Shown piece after piece: positions 1 to 8,545 of a stretch of DNA of 64,000 nucleotides. Made by a program: the position numbers and the translations under genes. This DNA comes from Paenibacillus chitinolyticus NBRC 15660. GTDB lineage: Bacteria; Bacillota; Bacilli; Paenibacillales; NBRC-103111. The stretch spans positions 310,001 through 374,000 of the forward strand of contig NZ_BBJT01000005.1 of the NCBI RefSeq assembly GCF_000739915.1, given 5' to 3'. Below the pieces are notes generated by a model. The model made no database searches. It saw nothing but the letters and a program-made list of their open reading frames with translations, and was not told where the DNA came from. Every line of letters begins with the position of its first letter. Positions within the stretch are counted from its first letter, which is position 1.

Positions 1-314
1 ATATAGTCACTGTAGGAACTTGCAATAGTATGAAGCATCACGATCATAGACTCGATGATCAGCTGAACCTGAGCCATCTGTGCCGGTTCCGAATCAAGAG
101 GAAGGATAACGTCAAGCCAGCCTTTCTCCATCTCTGTACCCGGTACAACTCCGGTTAGCGCTTCGATCGAATTGACCGTCCCGACCGTAATGGCCGATAC
201 CGCGGCGCAGACAAGGTCTTTGCCGGGAACGTCGAATTCCGCATGGCCTTCGACCTGGTACGCTTCTATCGTCGGGTCTTGTTCAGACCGTCTGGAAACC
301 GTAACGTGGATCAT
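1..314 (-). CDS. prp: Ribosomal-processing cysteine protease Prp (YsxB family), C-terminus cut by window edge
   Basis: In Firmicutes, Prp removes the N-terminal extension of ribosomal protein bL27 during ribosome assembly. About 104 codons are visible. The two signature blocks are present: EGHAEF with His24 and KDLVCAAVS with Cys36, the expected His/Cys catalytic pair. The ATG at 314 lies 11 bp downstream of the rplU stop and follows an AGAGG ribosome binding site. The order rplU-prp-(rpmA) is conserved in Bacillales, so rpmA is expected just outside the window. The family assignment is strong; the missing C-terminus is only the window boundary. Confidence 0.93.
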   Translation of the reverse strand, partial: MIHVTVSRRSEQDPTIEAYQVEGHAEFDVPGKDLVCAAVSAITVGTVNSIEALTGVVPGTEMEKGWLDVILPLDSEPAQMAQVQLIIESMIVMLHTIASSYSDY

Positions 315-325
315 CTGATGGCCTC

Positions 326-637
326 TTAAGCTTCGATTTTCTCGATTACGACTTTCGTGTACGGTTGACGATGACCTTGCTTACGACGGTAGTTCTTTTT
401 CGCCTTGTACTTGTAAACGATGATTTTGCGTCCTTTGCCTTGTTTCTCGACTTTGCCAGAAACTTTAGCACCTTCTACGACTGGAGCTCCTACTTGAAGA
501 CCGTTGTCGCCAGAAACAACCAGAACACGGTCAAAAGTGACCACATCGCCTGCGCCGGCTTCCAACTTCTCGATGTAAAGAACATCGCCTTGTTGTACTT
601 TGTATTGCTTGCCGCCTGTTTCAATAATTGCGTACAT
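326..637 (-). CDS. rplU: 50S ribosomal protein bL21
   Basis: This is a 103-residue component of the large ribosomal subunit that binds 23S rRNA. It begins [14 protein letters not shown], the usual bL21 start, and ends with the basic [18 protein letters not shown] tail. I chose the ATG at 637 rather than the in-frame codon six residues upstream, because a near-perfect AGGAGGTGC ribosome binding site sits just before it. It is the first gene of the rplU-prp operon and is preceded by a good promoter and a leader of about 120 nt. Confidence 0.97.
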   Translation of the reverse strand: MYAIIETGGKQYKVQQGDVLYIEKLEAGAGDVVTFDRVLVVSGDNGLQVGAPVVEGAKVSGKVEKQGKGRKIIVYKYKAKKNYRRKQGHRQPYTKVVIEKIEA

Positions 638-760
638 TTCGTTGCACCTCCTCATGTCTCAGACTCGCCAATATCCAGGTGACGTTCAGCGGCAGAGCCT
701 CTGCCCGTGCTTCACAAACCCGATCCGTGCGGTTACAGCGCATGCCTAAAGCAACGCACT
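638..760 (-). ncRNA. rplU 5' leader, candidate L21 leader RNA
   Basis: The predicted transcript starts near 760 and rplU starts at 637, leaving an untranslated leader of about 120 nt. It contains a compact hairpin (GGCAGA/TCTGCC arms at 691-705) ahead of the ribosome binding site. Firmicutes commonly carry an L21 leader that regulates rplU autogenously. Position and length fit, but I could not align this to the covariance model. Confidence 0.45.
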
Positions 761-766
761 CATAGT

Positions 767-795
767 AGTATAGCAAAAGGGTTCGTCCTTTGCAA
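767..795 (-). promoter_or_regulatory. Sigma-A-type promoter for rplU
   Basis: On the minus strand, TTGCAA (790-795) and TATACT (767-772) are separated by exactly 17 bp. They match the -35 and -10 consensus at 4/6 and 5/6 positions. The rest of the gap between rplU and rng (about 800-1154) holds only the rng terminator and no supportable gene. Confidence 0.7.
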
Positions 796-913
796 CGTTT
801 TATTCAACAGTTCCGGACGGCGATGCTCTCCTCTTATTTTTCTGACCGATTATGTCCCTGATCGGCAAAGTCTTGAAATACCGTGCTCGATGCCGAAAGC
901 TTGGACCGCACGT

Positions 914-957
914 AAAACAAACCGGACGGCGAAAGTTTCCCGCTGTCCGGTTTTTAT
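914..957 (-). terminator. Intrinsic terminator after rng
   Basis: An 8-bp stem AACCGGAC/GTCCGGTT (920-927 with 945-952) has an 18-nt loop. On the minus strand it is followed by a T-rich tract containing TTGTTTT. A TTTTTA tract on the other side could make it bidirectional. It separates rng from the rplU promoter. Confidence 0.65.
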
Positions 958-1154
958 CCGTGCCTGTGCCGCATGCCGTGCCGATTACCGAATCAATCCG
1001 GTTTAAGAGAGCCGGATAGCAGCCGATGTCATGCTAATGGCTTAACGTTTGATGCTATTGCTTGGTTGTACACAGTTCTTGTACACCGTGCAAAATTCAG
1101 GCTCCGGCAGCGGGTATGGCGCCAGACACGCCAGAGGATTCATGCTGCGGATTC

Positions 1155-2318
1155 CTACTTGCGTTTGCGCGTTATTTCCAGCAGGCCGAGCTTCGTCCAG
1201 CCGAGGAGTATCGTTTTGGAGCGGTCCTTCTTGACCGCCTCCGCCATGCACTCCAGCACGCGGTCGCGGTGCGCGGACTGCTCCATGTCGATGAAATCGA
1301 CAATGATGATGCCGCGCAAATTGCGCAGCCTCAGCAGCCGTGGAATCTCGGCGGCCGCTTCCATGTTCGTGCGGAACACGGTCTGCTCCAGGGACGAAGT
1401 CCCTGTGAACCTTCCCGTGTTCACATCAATGACCGTCAGCGCCTCCGTCGGGTCGATGACGAGATAGCCTCCGCTCGGCAGCCACATTTTGCGGCGCTGC
1501 GAGCGGGAAAGCTCTTCGGCGATGCCGAACCGCTCGAAGAGCGGTGTATCGCCGCCGTCCAGGCGGACGCGCGCCGCAAGCTCCGGGCTGCGCTGCCGCA
1601 GCAGCCCCTGCAGCTCCGCGTGTACGGCTTCGTCGTCCACCCAGATCTCGAGCACGTCCTCCGTGATCACATCCCGCGCAAGGCGCGGGAGCAGCTCGAG
1701 ATCCTGGTAGATGCAGGCCGGCGCCGCACCGGCCTCCGCCCTCTGCTCGATCACCGTCCATAGCTCGCGGAGATCGAGCAGGTCGCGGCGCAGCTCCTCT
1801 TCGCTGCGCCCCTCGGACACCGTGCGGAGGATGAGTCCCTCTTCTCCGCAGCGTAGGTTGTCCGCCACCTGCTTCAGGCGGACTTTCTCTTCTTCCGCTT
1901 CGATTTTGCGGGAGACGGCCGTGTACCCCGCTCCGGGCATGTACACCAGCCAACGGCCCGGAATGGAATAATGGGTCGTAACACGCGCCCCTTTGGACCC
2001 TTCCGGTTCTTTGACAACCTGAACAAGCACCCGCTGGCCCGGCTGAAGAAGATCCCCGATAGGCGGTTTCGTCTTAGGCTGCTTCTGCATGTTGACAGGC
2101 AGCACGTCATCTATGTATAAAAAAGCGTTCTTATCCAATCCGATATCTACAAATGCCGCCTGCATGCCAGGCAGTACGTTTACGACACGGCCGATGTAAA
2201 TGCTTCCGGCACGCTGCGTCTCGCTAGGATGCTGAGCCTCGTGTTCCACGAGCTTGCGATCTTCGAGCAGAGCCGCCTGAAGCGAAGCCGCCTCGCAGCT
2301 TACGATCAGTTGTTTCAT
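1155..2318 (-). CDS. rng: Ribonuclease G/E family endoribonuclease, short form
   Basis: RNase E/G enzymes cut single-stranded AU-rich RNA and help mature rRNA and turn over mRNA. The 387-residue protein has the S1-like region (GSIYIGRVVNVLPGMQAAFV, about residues 37-110). It also has the catalytic-domain signature with the Mg-binding aspartates in VIDVNTG and IIIVDFIDM. It stops at LGLLEITRKRK, exactly where E. coli RNase E and G continue into the CPxC zinc-link and dimerisation segment, so that segment is absent. No reading frame after the stop shows a paired-cysteine zinc-link. The ATG at 2318 is preferred over one nine codons upstream because GGTGGGGTGA precedes it. It lies downstream of spoIVFB. 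Confidence 0.88.
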   Translation of the reverse strand: MKQLIVSCEAASLQAALLEDRKLVEHEAQHPSETQRAGSIYIGRVVNVLPGMQAAFVDIGLDKNAFLYIDDVLPVNMQKQPKTKPPIGDLLQPGQRVLVQVVKEPEGSKGARVTTHYSIPGRWLVYMPGAGYTAVSRKIEAEEEKVRLKQVADNLRCGEEGLILRTVSEGRSEEELRRDLLDLRELWTVIEQRAEAGAAPACIYQDLELLPRLARDVITEDVLEIWVDDEAVHAELQGLLRQRSPELAARVRLDGGDTPLFERFGIAEELSRSQRRKMWLPSGGYLVIDPTEALTVIDVNTGRFTGTSSLEQTVFRTNMEAAAEIPRLLRLRNLRGIIIVDFIDMEQSAHRDRVLECMAEAVKKDRSKTILLGWTKLGLLEITRKRK

Positions 2319-2422
2319 GGCGTTCACCCCACCATTATTGTACATGAAGGAGCGAAGTTTCGCACTTTACTGAATAAAAGCGGGAAAGCGAGCCGGACAC
2401 CGAAACCCCGCACATCAGGGTG

Positions 2423-2457
2423 AAAAAGTTAGGAAACGGCAGGCTGATCCGTTTTCC
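2423..2457 (-). terminator. Possible terminator between spoIVFB and rng
   Basis: GGAAAACGG and CCGTTTCC arms (2432-2439 with 2449-2457) can pair with one bulge. On the minus strand they are followed, after four bases, by TTTTT. It starts a few bases after the spoIVFB stop. The stem is imperfect, so the call is tentative. Confidence 0.4.
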
Positions 2458-2460
2458 CCT

Positions 2461-3327
2461 TCAAGGAAGCAGCTCGGAAACCGTACACGAACGGTTTTTG
2501 TGCGTCAAATAAGTATCGACCACCTGCTGCTCCGGGAGGATGCCTTCGATCGTTCCCCGGCTGCCCATCACGTAGACGGGATGATATTTTTCACGCATAA
2601 AAAGCTTCACCACTTCTCCGACCTTCCGCTGCCTTGCGACCGCAATGGGCCTTGCTTGCGTTCCCTTCTGCATGAGGCGCTCCGTATTCGCTTCGCGGTT
2701 CATCAAAAACCGGAGAAAATAAAAAGGCAGGTGCCTGCGGCTCACCCAATTTTGATAGAGAAGAAACAAGCCGACGATAAGGACGTTCATGTGAATCTGT
2801 CCCGTCCCTCCCGGCCAAATGGCGATGACGGTCATCATCAACCCGAGTACGATAGACACCCAGACTGTGCACACCAAGGTGCGCTGGTAAGGCAAGCCCA
2901 TGCTGAGCAGCCCCTGCAGCAGTTTTCCCCCGTCAAGCGGCAAAATGGGCAGCAGATTAAACAAGGCGATAACCGCATTGATTTCGATAAAATAGGACCA
3001 CCATTCCGGGTCTCCCGCTTCGAGGAAGCGGCAGAGGAAGCCGAGGGCGATCAGCCAGAGATGCTGGAGCGGTCCCGCGAGCGCAACGATCATTTCTTCC
3101 CGCAGAGGAACGGATGCCAGCTCGTCGACGACAAGTACGCCTCCGAACGGCAGCAGGCGAACCTCCCGCACCCTCCAGCCGAAAGCGGCCGCGGCTCCGA
3201 AATGACCGAGCTCATGGAGAAAAACAATGCCAAACAACGTGGCCGATTCCAAAAAATGTCCGGTCGCCAGTGAAAGCAGCATCACCATTGTAAAAAGGGG
3301 ATGAAAGCGGAAACGTACCTGCAGCAT
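2461..3327 (-). CDS. spoIVFB: Stage IV sporulation protein SpoIVFB, site-2 intramembrane metalloprotease
   Basis: In sporulating Bacilli, SpoIVFB sits in the outer forespore membrane and releases mature sigma-K from pro-sigma-K. The protein shows the zinc motif FLHELGHFGAA in an early membrane segment and the second active-site motif LPILPLDGGKLLQG. It also has the conserved RLLPFGG stretch and a C-terminal CBS-like domain from about residue 220. Its length (288 residues) matches the family. The ATG at 3327 follows the spoIVFA stop by one base. An in-frame TTG at 3336 would instead overlap it by eight bases, so translation is probably coupled either way. Confidence 0.94.
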   Translation of the reverse strand: MLQVRFRFHPLFTMVMLLSLATGHFLESATLFGIVFLHELGHFGAAAAFGWRVREVRLLPFGGVLVVDELASVPLREEMIVALAGPLQHLWLIALGFLCRFLEAGDPEWWSYFIEINAVIALFNLLPILPLDGGKLLQGLLSMGLPYQRTLVCTVWVSIVLGLMMTVIAIWPGGTGQIHMNVLIVGLFLLYQNWVSRRHLPFYFLRFLMNREANTERLMQKGTQARPIAVARQRKVGEVVKLFMREKYHPVYVMGSRGTIEGILPEQQVVDTYLTHKNRSCTVSELLP

Positions 3328-3328
3328 G

Positions 3329-4264
3329 TTATTCAAACGGGATCACACCCGCCGGATCCACGTAGCGGCTTTCCTTTTGGACGGCAAAATAGAGAAGCCC
3401 TTTGTCGCTCTTGCTGTCTCTGGACACTTGACCGATCGCTTCGCCTCCTTTGATCCAGTCGTTGACCTCGACGCGGGACTGCTCGATCTGCCCGTACTCG
3501 GACTGCAGGCCACCCGGATGGCGGATGATGATCGTGTAACCTGTCTCGTCTTTGGGACCCGCAAAGGTGACTTGTCCCGCATCAAGTGCGTACACGGGGG
3601 TATGAGGCTCGGCCGCCACGCTTACGAAGGGCTTGTCAGCCGTGTAGGTCTCGTGGATTTTTCCTTTCAAGGGGACAAAATAGGAGCGTTTCTGGGCATC
3701 CGCTTTTACAGCCGGATTTTCTTCGTCCGAATGAAAAGCCGGAATAAAGGAAGGCGCCCCGGCAAACGTTTTCTGATACCAGGCCGCCAGCTGCTGAAAA
3801 TCGAGCGGCTCACGGAGGGCCGTCGTGACAATCCCTTTCCCTCGTTCGATCAAGGGATGCTGAAGCTGAAACATGCCCCAGATAAGACCGAACAGCATGG
3901 CGCTGGCGACCAGCTGCCGCAGAAACCGGATACGGTAAGGAATACGAGGGTGATATCCGCCTCCGTCTCCATCTCCCGGATCCGTAGCGCCGGATCTCCG
4001 GGCATAGTAAGCGGCGGGAAGCTGAAGCTCGCGCTGCATTTTTTGCTTCCATACATATTCGGGGTCGTTCCATCTGTCGTCAAACTCTTGATCCCGGCGG
4101 GATAAAGGCAGAATGTCAGGCGCCGGTTCCACCTCCGAAGACGGATTCCCAAAGGGCAAAAGTTCGCTTGACTGCCGGTGCCGAGGAGTTTTACCCGAGG
4201 GGCTTTCCTGCAGCTTCCTGATTTTTTCCAGTCTGCGCTGGCGCACGTTATGCTTGTTCTCCAT
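3329..4264 (-). CDS. spoIVFA: Stage IV sporulation protein SpoIVFA, regulator of SpoIVFB
   Basis: SpoIVFA holds SpoIVFB inactive in the forespore membrane until SpoIVB and CtpB cleave it. The 311-residue protein has a charged cytoplasmic N-terminus and one membrane segment around LVASAMLFGLIWGMF. Its extracytoplasmic C-terminus resembles a LytM/M23 fold (ALDAGQVTFAG, TIIIRHPGG). The catalytic HxH of active M23 enzymes is replaced by EYGQ, as expected for a non-enzymatic member. The ATG at 4264 has a strong GGAGG seven bases upstream, so the longer reading frame is rejected. A sigma-E-like promoter lies immediately upstream. Confidence 0.88.
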   Translation of the reverse strand: MENKHNVRQRRLEKIRKLQESPSGKTPRHRQSSELLPFGNPSSEVEPAPDILPLSRRDQEFDDRWNDPEYVWKQKMQRELQLPAAYYARRSGATDPGDGDGGGYHPRIPYRIRFLRQLVASAMLFGLIWGMFQLQHPLIERGKGIVTTALREPLDFQQLAAWYQKTFAGAPSFIPAFHSDEENPAVKADAQKRSYFVPLKGKIHETYTADKPFVSVAAEPHTPVYALDAGQVTFAGPKDETGYTIIIRHPGGLQSEYGQIEQSRVEVNDWIKGGEAIGQVSRDSKSDKGLLYFAVQKESRYVDPAGVIPFE

Positions 4265-4300
4265 GACTTTACCTCCTATGAGGCGGGGCTTGTTTACTAC

Positions 4301-4329
4301 AGCATATGAGCGGCTTGTACGAAATATGA
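4301..4329 (-). promoter_or_regulatory. Candidate sigma-E promoter of spoIVFA-spoIVFB
   Basis: The minus strand carries TCATATT (4323-4329), a 14-bp spacer and CATATGCT (4301-4308). This resembles the mother-cell sigma-E consensus, an ATA-centred -35 and a CATACA-T -10. B. subtilis spoIVF is sigma-E dependent, and the site lies 37 bp upstream of the spoIVFA start. Confidence 0.6.
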
Positions 4330-4336
4330 GCATACA

Positions 4337-4365
4337 AATAAACAGGCCTCACAGGCCTGTTTATT
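4337..4365 (-). terminator. Terminator of the mreBCD-minCD-rodA operon
   Basis: A perfect 13-bp stem (4337-4349 with 4353-4365) closes a three-base loop. The distal arm includes the rodA stop codon (4361-4363), so the hairpin begins inside the gene. The downstream tract is only moderately T-rich. Confidence 0.7.
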
Positions 4366-5515
4366 TATCGTCTTCTATGGCAATATCGTGGATTTTAACG
4401 CTCAGCACCATTCCGATACAGAGCATGTTGATTAACAAGGAACTTCCTCCGTAACTGATAAACGGAAGCGTGATACCGGTCAAAGGCATCAAACCTATCA
4501 ACATACCAATATTCTCAAATATCTGGAACACATACATGGCTACAACACCGACTACCAGATAAGAGCCGCTTCGATTTCTGCTTTGAATGGCGATCAGAAT
4601 CATCCTATAGATGAGGAAAAAGTAAAGCATCAGGAGAACGGCAGCTCCCCGGAAGCCGAATTCCTCGCCCACCACTACAAAAATCGAATCCGAATAAGCG
4701 TAAGGGATAAAGTTGGAGTGGATGGAGCTTCCGTTCAAGTAACCTTCACCCGTCAGCCCGCCCGAACCGATAGCGCGAAGCGAGTTTTCCATCTGGTAAC
4801 GTTCATCCCGGCTTGCTTGCATAGGGTCCAAAAATGTATTGATCCTTTGGAACCAATGGTCTTTAAAATGAAAGTGTTCAACCAGATACCCACTGATTTC
4901 TTTGGGGTACATCGAATAAAAGTAGAAAAAAGCAAACAGCCCTCCGCCGAACACAATTAAAGCAAATAATGCGTGGGAATACTTGATATTCCCGATCCAG
5001 ACCATACCAATCAGGATTCCGATAAGAATAATGGCGTTTCCTAAGTCAGGCTGGATAAAAACCAAACCGAAAGGAAGAAGCGTGATAAGCCCCAGAGGAA
5101 CCATATCCTGCAAAAGTCTGAGATCTTCTCCCCTTCGTTTATGAAGCCACGCCGCCAAAGCAATAATCAGAGCAACTTTAATTAACTCCGCAGGCTGAAA
5201 CGAGAATCCGCCCGGCAGTTGAAACCAACCGCTTGCTCCGTTGATTTTCTGATTGAATTTCAAAACGACTACAAGAAGGATGACACTAATCGCATACGGA
5301 TAAACAGCAAATCGGACAAGAAACCGATAATCCAGAAAACTAGCTCCCATCAAGGCGATCAAAGCAATCAAATAGCTAATGATCAACTTGCTCCAGCTCA
5401 CCGAAATTGTGGGATCGTCAATATCCGCGCTGTAAACAAGAAGAGAACTAATGGCCATAAATACCATCAGCAAAAAAATGATGGTCAAATCTAATTTTTT
5501 TAATTTGGCAAGCAT
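4361..5515 (-). CDS. rodA: Peptidoglycan glycosyltransferase RodA (FtsW/RodA/SpoVE family)
   Basis: SEDS proteins polymerise lipid II into glycan strands; RodA does so for sidewall elongation together with MreB and class B penicillin-binding proteins. The 384-residue protein has about ten membrane segments and family motifs including SFQPAELIKVALI, FIQPDLGNA, VVGEEFGF and the C-terminal GITLPFISYGGSSLL. The neighbouring mre genes favour RodA over FtsW or SpoVE. It begins seven bases after the minD stop, consistent with co-transcription. Confidence 0.93.
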   Translation of the reverse strand: MLAKLKKLDLTIIFLLMVFMAISSLLVYSADIDDPTISVSWSKLIISYLIALIALMGASFLDYRFLVRFAVYPYAISVILLVVVLKFNQKINGASGWFQLPGGFSFQPAELIKVALIIALAAWLHKRRGEDLRLLQDMVPLGLITLLPFGLVFIQPDLGNAIILIGILIGMVWIGNIKYSHALFALIVFGGGLFAFFYFYSMYPKEISGYLVEHFHFKDHWFQRINTFLDPMQASRDERYQMENSLRAIGSGGLTGEGYLNGSSIHSNFIPYAYSDSIFVVVGEEFGFRGAAVLLMLYFFLIYRMILIAIQSRNRSGSYLVVGVVAMYVFQIFENIGMLIGLMPLTGITLPFISYGGSSLLINMLCIGMVLSVKIHDIAIEDDK

Positions 5516-5522
5516 ATCGCAC

Positions 5523-6317
5523 TCATCCTAATTTAAAAAACTTTTTCAATTTAGCCAGCATACCCGGCTTTTCGTCAAGCGGCATAAGCGGGACCGATTC
5601 ACCAAGTATGCGTCGTGCGACATTGCGGTATGCGATAGCTGCCCGTGAAGTCGGATTCATCACGGTCGGTTCGCCGGAATTTGCCGCCTTAATGACATGC
5701 TCGTCATCCGGCACGATTCCAAGAAGGTCGATGGCCAGTACGGAGCAGATCTCGTCGATATCAAGCATTTCGCCTTTTTTAACCATGTTCTGGCGAATAC
5801 GGTTAATAATCAGTTTCGGAGCATGGATTTTCTCGTTCTCCAGCAGGCCGATAATCCGATCCGCATCCCGGACGGCCGCATTCTCGGGGGTCGTGACGAC
5901 AATCGCTTTGTCGGCTCCGGCCACCGCATTACGGAAGCCCTGCTCGATTCCGGCAGGGCAGTCGATGATGACGAAATCGAAATCTTTTTTCAATTCCAGC
6001 ACGATATCCTTTACGCTCTCCGGGGAAACGGCATGCTTGTCTTTGGTTTGTGCGGCCGGAAGCAGATACAGTTCTTCGAACCTCTTGTCCTTGATCAGCG
6101 CTTGAGGAAGCCTGCAGCGCCCTTCCACAACGTCAACCAGGTCATAAATGATCCGGTTCTCCAGCCCCATAACCACATCCAGGTTGCGCAGTCCGATGTC
6201 GGTATCGACCATACATACTTTCTTGCCCTGCAGAGCGAGTGCTGTCCCCACATTGGCCGACGTGGTCGTTTTGCCGACGCCGCCTTTTCCGGAAGTGATA
6301 ACGATTGCCTCTCCCAT
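5523..6317 (-). CDS. minD: Septum site-determining ATPase MinD
   Basis: MinD is a membrane-associated ATPase that recruits MinC to block septation away from mid-cell. The protein (264 residues) has the deviant Walker A GKGGVGKTTT near the N-terminus, switch motifs VDTDIGLRNLD and IDCPAGI, and a C-terminal amphipathic membrane-targeting helix ending LAKLKKFFKLG. The ATG at 6317 lies eight bases after GAGGAG; a GTG three codons earlier would overlap that site. Confidence 0.96.
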   Translation of the reverse strand: MGEAIVITSGKGGVGKTTTSANVGTALALQGKKVCMVDTDIGLRNLDVVMGLENRIIYDLVDVVEGRCRLPQALIKDKRFEELYLLPAAQTKDKHAVSPESVKDIVLELKKDFDFVIIDCPAGIEQGFRNAVAGADKAIVVTTPENAAVRDADRIIGLLENEKIHAPKLIINRIRQNMVKKGEMLDIDEICSVLAIDLLGIVPDDEHVIKAANSGEPTVMNPTSRAAIAYRNVARRILGESVPLMPLDEKPGMLAKLKKFFKLG

Positions 6318-6380
6318 GGTATTCACTCCTCAGCGTTACGATAATTGCGTGCTGCCGGCTTGCAAAAGACCATCCGGCTA

Positions 6381-7025
6381 TTAAGCAAGCACCATACGGT
6401 GCAGTCCGTTCAATTTATCAATTTCCATACGCCCGTCTTTGATATAGGCGTATTCCATAAAAGCCTCCTGGAATCCCCATTCATCCGGAGGCCGGCTGAT
6501 TATGCCGGCAATGCGCAATTGAGTCGGACGCATATGGGATGCCGCAACGATCGCAGCCTCGTCCCCGTCCACACCCGCATGTGCCATTCCCCGCAAGGAA
6601 CCCATGATGTAGATGCTGCCGGTGCACAGTATAGTGCCTCCGGGATTAACATCCCCCATGTACAGCAGATTGCCTTCATGGCTCAGTGTCTGTCCCGACC
6701 GGACCATGCCTTTAAGCATGGTAATGGGAGCAGCCGTTCCGACAAGCGGTTCCGGTTCATCGGATTCAATGGACTGAATGAGCAGGTTGCCCTTCTGTCC
6801 GATGATGGCGCGGATTTCTTCCTTCTCCTCGTCACTGACGCTGCGCTTACCGAGTCTGACTTGAACACGCACGATAGGTCCGGTCAGAATGCGGTCGTGA
6901 GTGCTCTCCACCTTGTGCCGCAGTTCTTCCAGGACAGTCGCAAGCTCGCATGAATCGTCGAGAAGAAAGTTCAGGCCGTCTTTGACTCCTTTTATAATCA
7001 CATGATGTTTACCTGCCGTCGCCAT
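6381..7025 (-). CDS. minC: Septum site-determining protein MinC
   Basis: MinC inhibits FtsZ polymerisation and is positioned by MinD. The 214-residue protein shows the N-terminal FtsZ-inhibitory domain (ATAGKHHVIIKGVKDGLNF) and the C-terminal beta-helix that binds MinD (LSHEGNLLYMGDVNPGG, GSLRGMAHAG). It lies directly upstream of minD. The ATG at 7025 follows GGGAGGTTGG; the in-frame codon eight residues earlier overlaps that site. Confidence 0.95.
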   Translation of the reverse strand: MATAGKHHVIIKGVKDGLNFLLDDSCELATVLEELRHKVESTHDRILTGPIVRVQVRLGKRSVSDEEKEEIRAIIGQKGNLLIQSIESDEPEPLVGTAAPITMLKGMVRSGQTLSHEGNLLYMGDVNPGGTILCTGSIYIMGSLRGMAHAGVDGDEAAIVAASHMRPTQLRIAGIISRPPDEWGFQEAFMEYAYIKDGRMEIDKLNGLHRMVLA

Positions 7026-7103
7026 AAACGTTCCAACCTCCCACCCCATACAATTCGGCCTGCTGTCCGGGTTTTCCTGCCGGGTGAAAAAGAACGGTCA
7101 AAA

Positions 7104-7631
7104 TTAATGTTTCGCTCTAGATCCTTGGCCTTGGAGGGCTTCCATAAGCTTGCGCATCGGAATGTATACCGCGAGGGCGAACAACATGTTGAACAACACG
7201 CTCGGCAGCATAATATGGGTAAACGCAAACTGAAAATTCACCGTTACGATGTTAAATAAACGGTTGATTCCGAATTTGATAATCTCGAAAATAAGAACGC
7301 CGACTCCCATCGTCATCAAGGTAGTGAAAATAAGGTTCGTCTGCCTGCGAGGAAGAAGCCCCGCGACGTAGCCGACCAGTCCGAATCCGAAGGAGTAGAC
7401 GCCGAGTATGTGTCCGAAATAGACGAAATCGTGAAGCAGCCCGAAACCGAGGCCATACAGCAGTGCAGAATGCCGGTTTAAATAAAGTCCGATATACAAA
7501 ATAATGATCAGCATGAAATTGGAAGAGATCCGGACGCTTTGCTGCCAGGAATCCGGAATCAGCCAATGAATGAGCGATCCTTCCAATATGAGCAGCGAGA
7601 ACAGAATGAGCCAGAGCGAGTTGCGTACCAT
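7104..7631 (-). CDS. mreD: Rod shape-determining protein MreD
   Basis: MreD is an integral membrane partner of MreC in the elongation complex. The 175-residue protein is almost entirely hydrophobic, with five to six membrane segments and the family region LLHDFVYFGHILGVYSFGFGLVGY. It starts two bases after the mreC stop, which indicates translational coupling. The assignment rests on hydrophobicity, length and the mreB-mreC-mreD order. Confidence 0.92.
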   Translation of the reverse strand: MVRNSLWLILFSLLILEGSLIHWLIPDSWQQSVRISSNFMLIIILYIGLYLNRHSALLYGLGFGLLHDFVYFGHILGVYSFGFGLVGYVAGLLPRRQTNLIFTTLMTMGVGVLIFEIIKFGINRLFNIVTVNFQFAFTHIMLPSVLFNMLFALAVYIPMRKLMEALQGQGSRAKH

Positions 7632-7633
7632 GG

Positions 7634-8515
7634 CTATTTCACCTCGGGTATTTCGATGATAAAGACTTCCCGGATATGTCTGAAATCAGCGAAAGGTTTG
7701 ATCAACGCTTTCTGGGTAATCCCGAAATCCCCGGGCTCGCGGGAAACGACCGTTCCTACCGGAATACCGCTTGGGAATACTTTGCCGATATCGGAGGTAA
7801 TGACGGTGTCGCCGACCGCAAGCTTGTCGTTCTGATCGACTTTGTTCATCACGAGCAGGCCCTTTTCCTTGTCGTACGACTCAATGATCCCGTAAGACCC
7901 TTGGCCTTCGGCGGATTTGTACTCCTTGCCTTTGACGGTTGCGGAAATAGCGGGCGCCTTGTTGTTGGTATCGCTCAAATCCGTAAGAAGCTGCACATTG
8001 GAGGTGAATTCCGTTACGGTGAGCACCCGGCCGAGAAGACCGTCCACGTTAATAACGGCCATATTGGGCTTGATGCCGTCTTTCTCGCCCAGATTTACGG
8101 TGATGGTCCCGTTATAAGGGTCGGGACTTGCCGCAATCACGTCAGCAATCCGGTATTTATAATTGGACACTTGTTTCTGGCGCTCCGTGAACTCCAAAGC
8201 TTCTTTATACCGTTTGTTCTGATCTTCAAGCGCGTTCAGCTGCTGGGTAGCGAGTGCGTAGTCGGTCAGTCTTTTTTTCAAGATCTGATTCTCGTCATAG
8301 ATGGTTTTAAGCTTGCCGACGTCCTCAAAGAAGCCCGCCACGCCCGCCGCGGGTCTGTAAAATACGCTCTGCGTCCAAGCGATCGAATCTTTCAGAAATT
8401 TTTCCGGCCAGTAAAATTTCGTCCGTCCGCTAAGCGTAAGTCCCATCAGAATGAAAAAACAGATGAGACCCACAAGCAGAACCATCAGCCTCTTGTTCCC
8501 CATGAATTTCAACAA
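7634..8515 (-). CDS. mreC: Rod shape-determining protein MreC
   Basis: MreC links cytoplasmic MreB filaments to extracytoplasmic wall synthases. The 293-residue protein has one N-terminal membrane segment, a coiled coil at about residues 65-110 and a beta-barrel region with the characteristic RIADVIAASPDPYNGTITV and INVDGLLGRV stretches. It lies 30 bp after mreB. Confidence 0.95.
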   Translation of the reverse strand: MLKFMGNKRLMVLLVGLICFFILMGLTLSGRTKFYWPEKFLKDSIAWTQSVFYRPAAGVAGFFEDVGKLKTIYDENQILKKRLTDYALATQQLNALEDQNKRYKEALEFTERQKQVSNYKYRIADVIAASPDPYNGTITVNLGEKDGIKPNMAVINVDGLLGRVLTVTEFTSNVQLLTDLSDTNNKAPAISATVKGKEYKSAEGQGSYGIIESYDKEKGLLVMNKVDQNDKLAVGDTVITSDIGKVFPSGIPVGTVVSREPGDFGITQKALIKPFADFRHIREVFIIEIPEVK

Positions 8516-8545
8516 TTCAACACCTTCTCCGTCGGCACAGTCAGA

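Noticed and set aside
1040-1157. Possible frameshift restoring a zinc-link C-terminus to rng
   Set aside because: Neither alternative frame after the stop contains a CPxC-type motif or family-like sequence.
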